A stretch of 64,000 nt of DNA from Pseudomonas viridiflava (GTDB lineage Bacteria > Pseudomonadota > Gammaproteobacteria > Pseudomonadales > Pseudomonadaceae): NCBI RefSeq assembly GCF_900585905.1, contig NZ_UTVH01000091.1, positions 62,001-126,000 of the forward strand, given 5' to 3'. This document shows, one piece after another, positions 61,865-64,000 of this stretch. The notes under the pieces were generated by a model. That model was given only the letters and a program-made list of their open reading frames with translations, ran no database searches and had not been told where the DNA came from. Within the stretch, counting starts at the first letter, position 1. Every line of letters begins with the position of its first letter. Made by a program: the position numbers and the translations under genes.

Positions 61865-62845
61865 TCACCCCCGCTCCGAAGGCACCGACGACAACTCAAA
61901 AGGATTACTGCTGCGCCGCTGATTGCGATCTTCCCTGGGCGTTGCGCCGAAGAAATTGCGATAGGCGCTGGAAAAATGCGGCCCCGAAGAAAACCCGCAA
62001 GACAAGCCAATCTGAATGATCGACTTGCTGGTCTGCATCAACATCTGCCGCGCCTTGTTCAAACGCAGTTCAAGGTAATACTGGCTCGGCACGCGATTGA
62101 GATACTGCTTGAAAATGCGCTCCAGCTGACGCCGCGACACGCAGACGTGCTGGGCGATTTCATCGGTGGTCAACGGTTCCTCAATGTTGGCCTCCATCAA
62201 CAGCACCGCCTGAGTCAGCTTGGGATGGCTGGAACCCAAGCGGTTCTGCAGCGGAATACGCTGGCGCTCGCCGCCCTCGCGAATGCGTTCCACCACCAGC
62301 TCTTCGGACACCGCACCGGCAAGCTCGGCGCCATGATCACGGGCCAGCACGGCCAGCAGCAGATCAAGCACCGACAGGCCCCCGCAGGCCGTCAGGCGGT
62401 CGCGGTCCCAGTCAAACAAATGGCTGGTGGCGATGACTTTAGGGAAGCGTTCGGCAAAATCATCCTGCCAGCGCCAGTGCACGGCAGCGCGGTAACCATC
62501 GAGCAGCCCCAGCTGCGCCAGCGGGTAAACCCCGGCCGACAGACCACCAATCACGCATCCGGCACGCACCAGTTGCTTGAGCGCTGCGGCCAGCGCCGGG
62601 CTCATGGGCGCTGGCGGTTCATCAGCCAGCAGAAACAACTTCTGATGGCCTTCAAGCCGTCCGGACCAGGGCTCGCCGGGCAATTGCCAGGCGCTCTGCG
62701 TCGGCGTCTCGGCCTGCAGAAACGAAAGCTCATACAACACTTCCGGATGGACGCGCTGGGCAACACGCAAGGCTTCCTCCGCCAGGGCCAAAGTCAGCGC
62801 TTTGGTGCCGGGCCAGATGAGAAAACCGATTCGAGGAGCAGTCAT
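61865..62845 (-). CDS. argR: Arginine-responsive AraC-family regulator ArgR
   Basis: 326 residues. N-terminal GlxA-like amidotransferase-fold sensor (MTAPRIGFLIWPGTKALTLALAEEALRVAQRVHPEV; ACGGLSVLDLLLAVLARDHGAELAGA). C-terminal AraC DNA-binding domain (about 215-310) with TTDEIAQHVCVSRRQLERIFKQYL and IIQIGLSCGFSSGPHFSSAYRNFFG. It matches remembered P. aeruginosa ArgR almost completely. It activates the aru operon in response to arginine. ATG at 62845 chosen by homology; the longer frame from 62896 has no support. Downstream of aotP. Confidence 0.95.
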   Translation of the reverse strand: MTAPRIGFLIWPGTKALTLALAEEALRVAQRVHPEVLYELSFLQAETPTQSAWQLPGEPWSGRLEGHQKLFLLADEPPAPMSPALAAALKQLVRAGCVIGGLSAGVYPLAQLGLLDGYRAAVHWRWQDDFAERFPKVIATSHLFDWDRDRLTACGGLSVLDLLLAVLARDHGAELAGAVSEELVVERIREGGERQRIPLQNRLGSSHPKLTQAVLLMEANIEEPLTTDEIAQHVCVSRRQLERIFKQYLNRVPSQYYLELRLNKARQMLMQTSKSIIQIGLSCGFSSGPHFSSAYRNFFGATPREDRNQRRSSNPFELSSVPSERG

Positions 62846-62983
62846 GGCGTGCAATCCGGTAATAACGGTATGAACAACAGAGAGGTCAGGCACCACCCTG
62901 CCCGGTTTGAACCAGGTCAGGGCGGCAGGTGCGCAGCATGAACCCTTCGCAGGCGAAAGGCATGTTCAATACGACAATCAGGT

Positions 62984-63748
62984 TTATTTGAGGCTGCCCG
63001 ACAGAAACTGCTGAAGACGCACCGACTGTGGATTGCTCAGGACTTCGCGCGGATCGCCGCTCTCCTCGACCACACCTTTATGCAGGAACAGCAGTTGGTT
63101 GGAGACTTCACGGGCGAAGCCCATTTCGTGTGTCACCACCACCATGGTGCGGCCTTCGAGGGCCAGCGCCTGCATGACCTTGAGCACGTCGCCAACCAGT
63201 TCGGGATCGAGTGCCGAGGTCGGCTCGTCGAACAGCATGACTTCCGGCTCCATGGCCAGCGCCCGGGCAATCGCCACGCGCTGCTGTTCACCGCCGGACA
63301 TATGCCCGGGATAAGCATCCTTGCGGTGCGCGACGCCGACTTTGGCCAGATAGTGCTCAGCCTTTTCCAGCGCTTCCTTTTTCGACAAGCCCAGCACCTG
63401 CACGGGCGCCTCGATAATGTTTTCAAGCGCGGTCATGTGCGCCCACAAATTGAAGTGCTGGAACACCATGGACAGCCGCGAGCGCATGCGTTGCAGCTGT
63501 TTGGCCTCTGCCGCGCGCAGGCTGCCGTCCTTGTTGGCGACCAGTTTGAGCTCTTCGTTGTTGAGCAGGATTCTGCCGGCATGGGGCTGTTCCAGCAGAT
63601 TGATGCAACGCAGAAAGGTGCTTTTGCCTGAGCCGCTGGAGCCGATGATGCTGATCACATCGCCCGCCCTGGCCGTCAGCGAAACGCCCTTGAGCACCTC
63701 ATGACTGCCATAACGCTTGTGCAGGTCCTGGACTTCCAGTTTGTTCAT
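62984..63748 (-). CDS. aotP: Arginine/ornithine ABC transporter ATPase AotP
   Basis: 254 residues. Walker A GSSGSGKST, signature MSGGEQQRVAIARAL, Walker B VMLFDEPTSALD, switch His in VVTHEMG. Amino-acid importer ATPase (HisP/AotP). ATG at 63748 gives the usual 254-residue form (MNKLEVQDLHKRYGSHEVLKG); an ATG ten codons earlier (63778) overlaps the upstream gene but lacks a ribosome site. Takes up arginine and ornithine for the aru pathway. Confidence 0.95.
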   Translation of the reverse strand: MNKLEVQDLHKRYGSHEVLKGVSLTARAGDVISIIGSSGSGKSTFLRCINLLEQPHAGRILLNNEELKLVANKDGSLRAAEAKQLQRMRSRLSMVFQHFNLWAHMTALENIIEAPVQVLGLSKKEALEKAEHYLAKVGVAHRKDAYPGHMSGGEQQRVAIARALAMEPEVMLFDEPTSALDPELVGDVLKVMQALALEGRTMVVVTHEMGFAREVSNQLLFLHKGVVEESGDPREVLSNPQSVRLQQFLSGSLK

Positions 63749-63770
63749 GCTTTCAGTTCTCACAATGGGG

Positions 63771-64000
63771 TCAGTCATTAAGCAGGCGACCCTGACGGCG
63801 CGCCGTGCGACCGGCTACCTTGGCCAGCCAGAAGCCAGGCTGGGCGTAACGCAGCCGCTCGATGGCAAACAACACCCCGGCGGTATTGGAGCAGACAGTG
63901 GTGGCCTTGTCGGCCAGCGGATCAATGACTTCAAACAGCGGTTCACCGACTTCAACCCAGGCGCCCGGCTCGCGCAGGAACGTCACTACGCCCGGGTGCG
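63771..64000 (-). CDS. aotO: AotO-like deacylase-fold protein, 5' part outside window
   Basis: The last 76 or so codons of a gene that enters from the right edge. HPGVVTFLREPGAWVEVGEPLFEVIDPLADKATTVCSNTAGVLFAI is the C-terminal domain of the AstE/AspA zinc deacylase family. The place between the permease genes and aotP is that of aotO in P. aeruginosa. Its TGA overlaps the upstream in-frame ATG of aotP. Zinc-site residues lie outside the window. Confidence 0.82.
   Translation of the reverse strand, partial: HPGVVTFLREPGAWVEVGEPLFEVIDPLADKATTVCSNTAGVLFAIERLRYAQPGFWLAKVAGRTARRQGRLLND

Overview
The window is a stretch of Pseudomonas chromosome, most likely from the P. syringae complex. The evidence is the order and protein-level character of the flg operons, AmrZ, RsmA, the aot-argR-aru arginine locus, the two-part arginine succinyltransferase, the viosamine-type flagellin glycosylation genes and REP-like palindromes. 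This is recognised from memory of families, not from a database search. No IS element, phage, CRISPR array or rRNA was seen.

Layout. 1-4532: two flagellin-type glycosyltransferase genes, the first cut by the window edge. 4622-13029: flgFGHIJKL on the minus strand behind a sigma-54 promoter. 13309-13832: a small secreted-protein gene and a frameshifted remnant of a hook/rod gene. 14000-16898: flgBCDE behind a near-perfect sigma-54 promoter. 17472-19276: cheV-cheR. 19351-21969: flgA, flgM, flgN and flgZ on the plus strand. 22130-23782: an MFS transporter and the 3' stump of a glutamine synthetase gene, at the edge of a glycan island. 24159-29588: vioA, a methyltransferase and a giant glycosyltransferase. 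30057-33282: a PfpI/DJ-1 protein and a bacteriophytochrome hybrid kinase. 34135-36768: ACP, SDR, NeuD-like acyltransferase and KAS III in one operon. 37019-41377: a sensorless kinase, a TPR response regulator, an Fe-S photolyase and a DUF2256 protein. 41536-46281: tRNAs, small genes, amrZ, mgtE and rsmA. 46447-52534: lysC, alaS, threonine aldolase and an FMN-riboswitch-controlled ribH2. 53033-64000: the aru (ast) arginine succinyltransferase catabolic operon, its regulator argR and the aotP/aotO transporter genes.

How the parts fit. P. syringae flagellin carries a rhamnose-linked modified viosamine, which is 4-amino-4,6-dideoxyglucose with an N-3-hydroxybutyryl and a 2-O-methyl group. The window contains an aminotransferase and methyltransferase (island 1) and a dedicated ACP, condensing enzyme, ketoreductase and N-acyltransferase (island 2) that together could build exactly those decorations, plus three glycosyltransferases to attach sugars. 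Both islands are preceded by sigma-54-like promoter sequences like those of flgB and flgF. The island 2 promoter is almost identical to that of flgF. This suggests that glycan precursor synthesis is timed with hook-basal-body synthesis.
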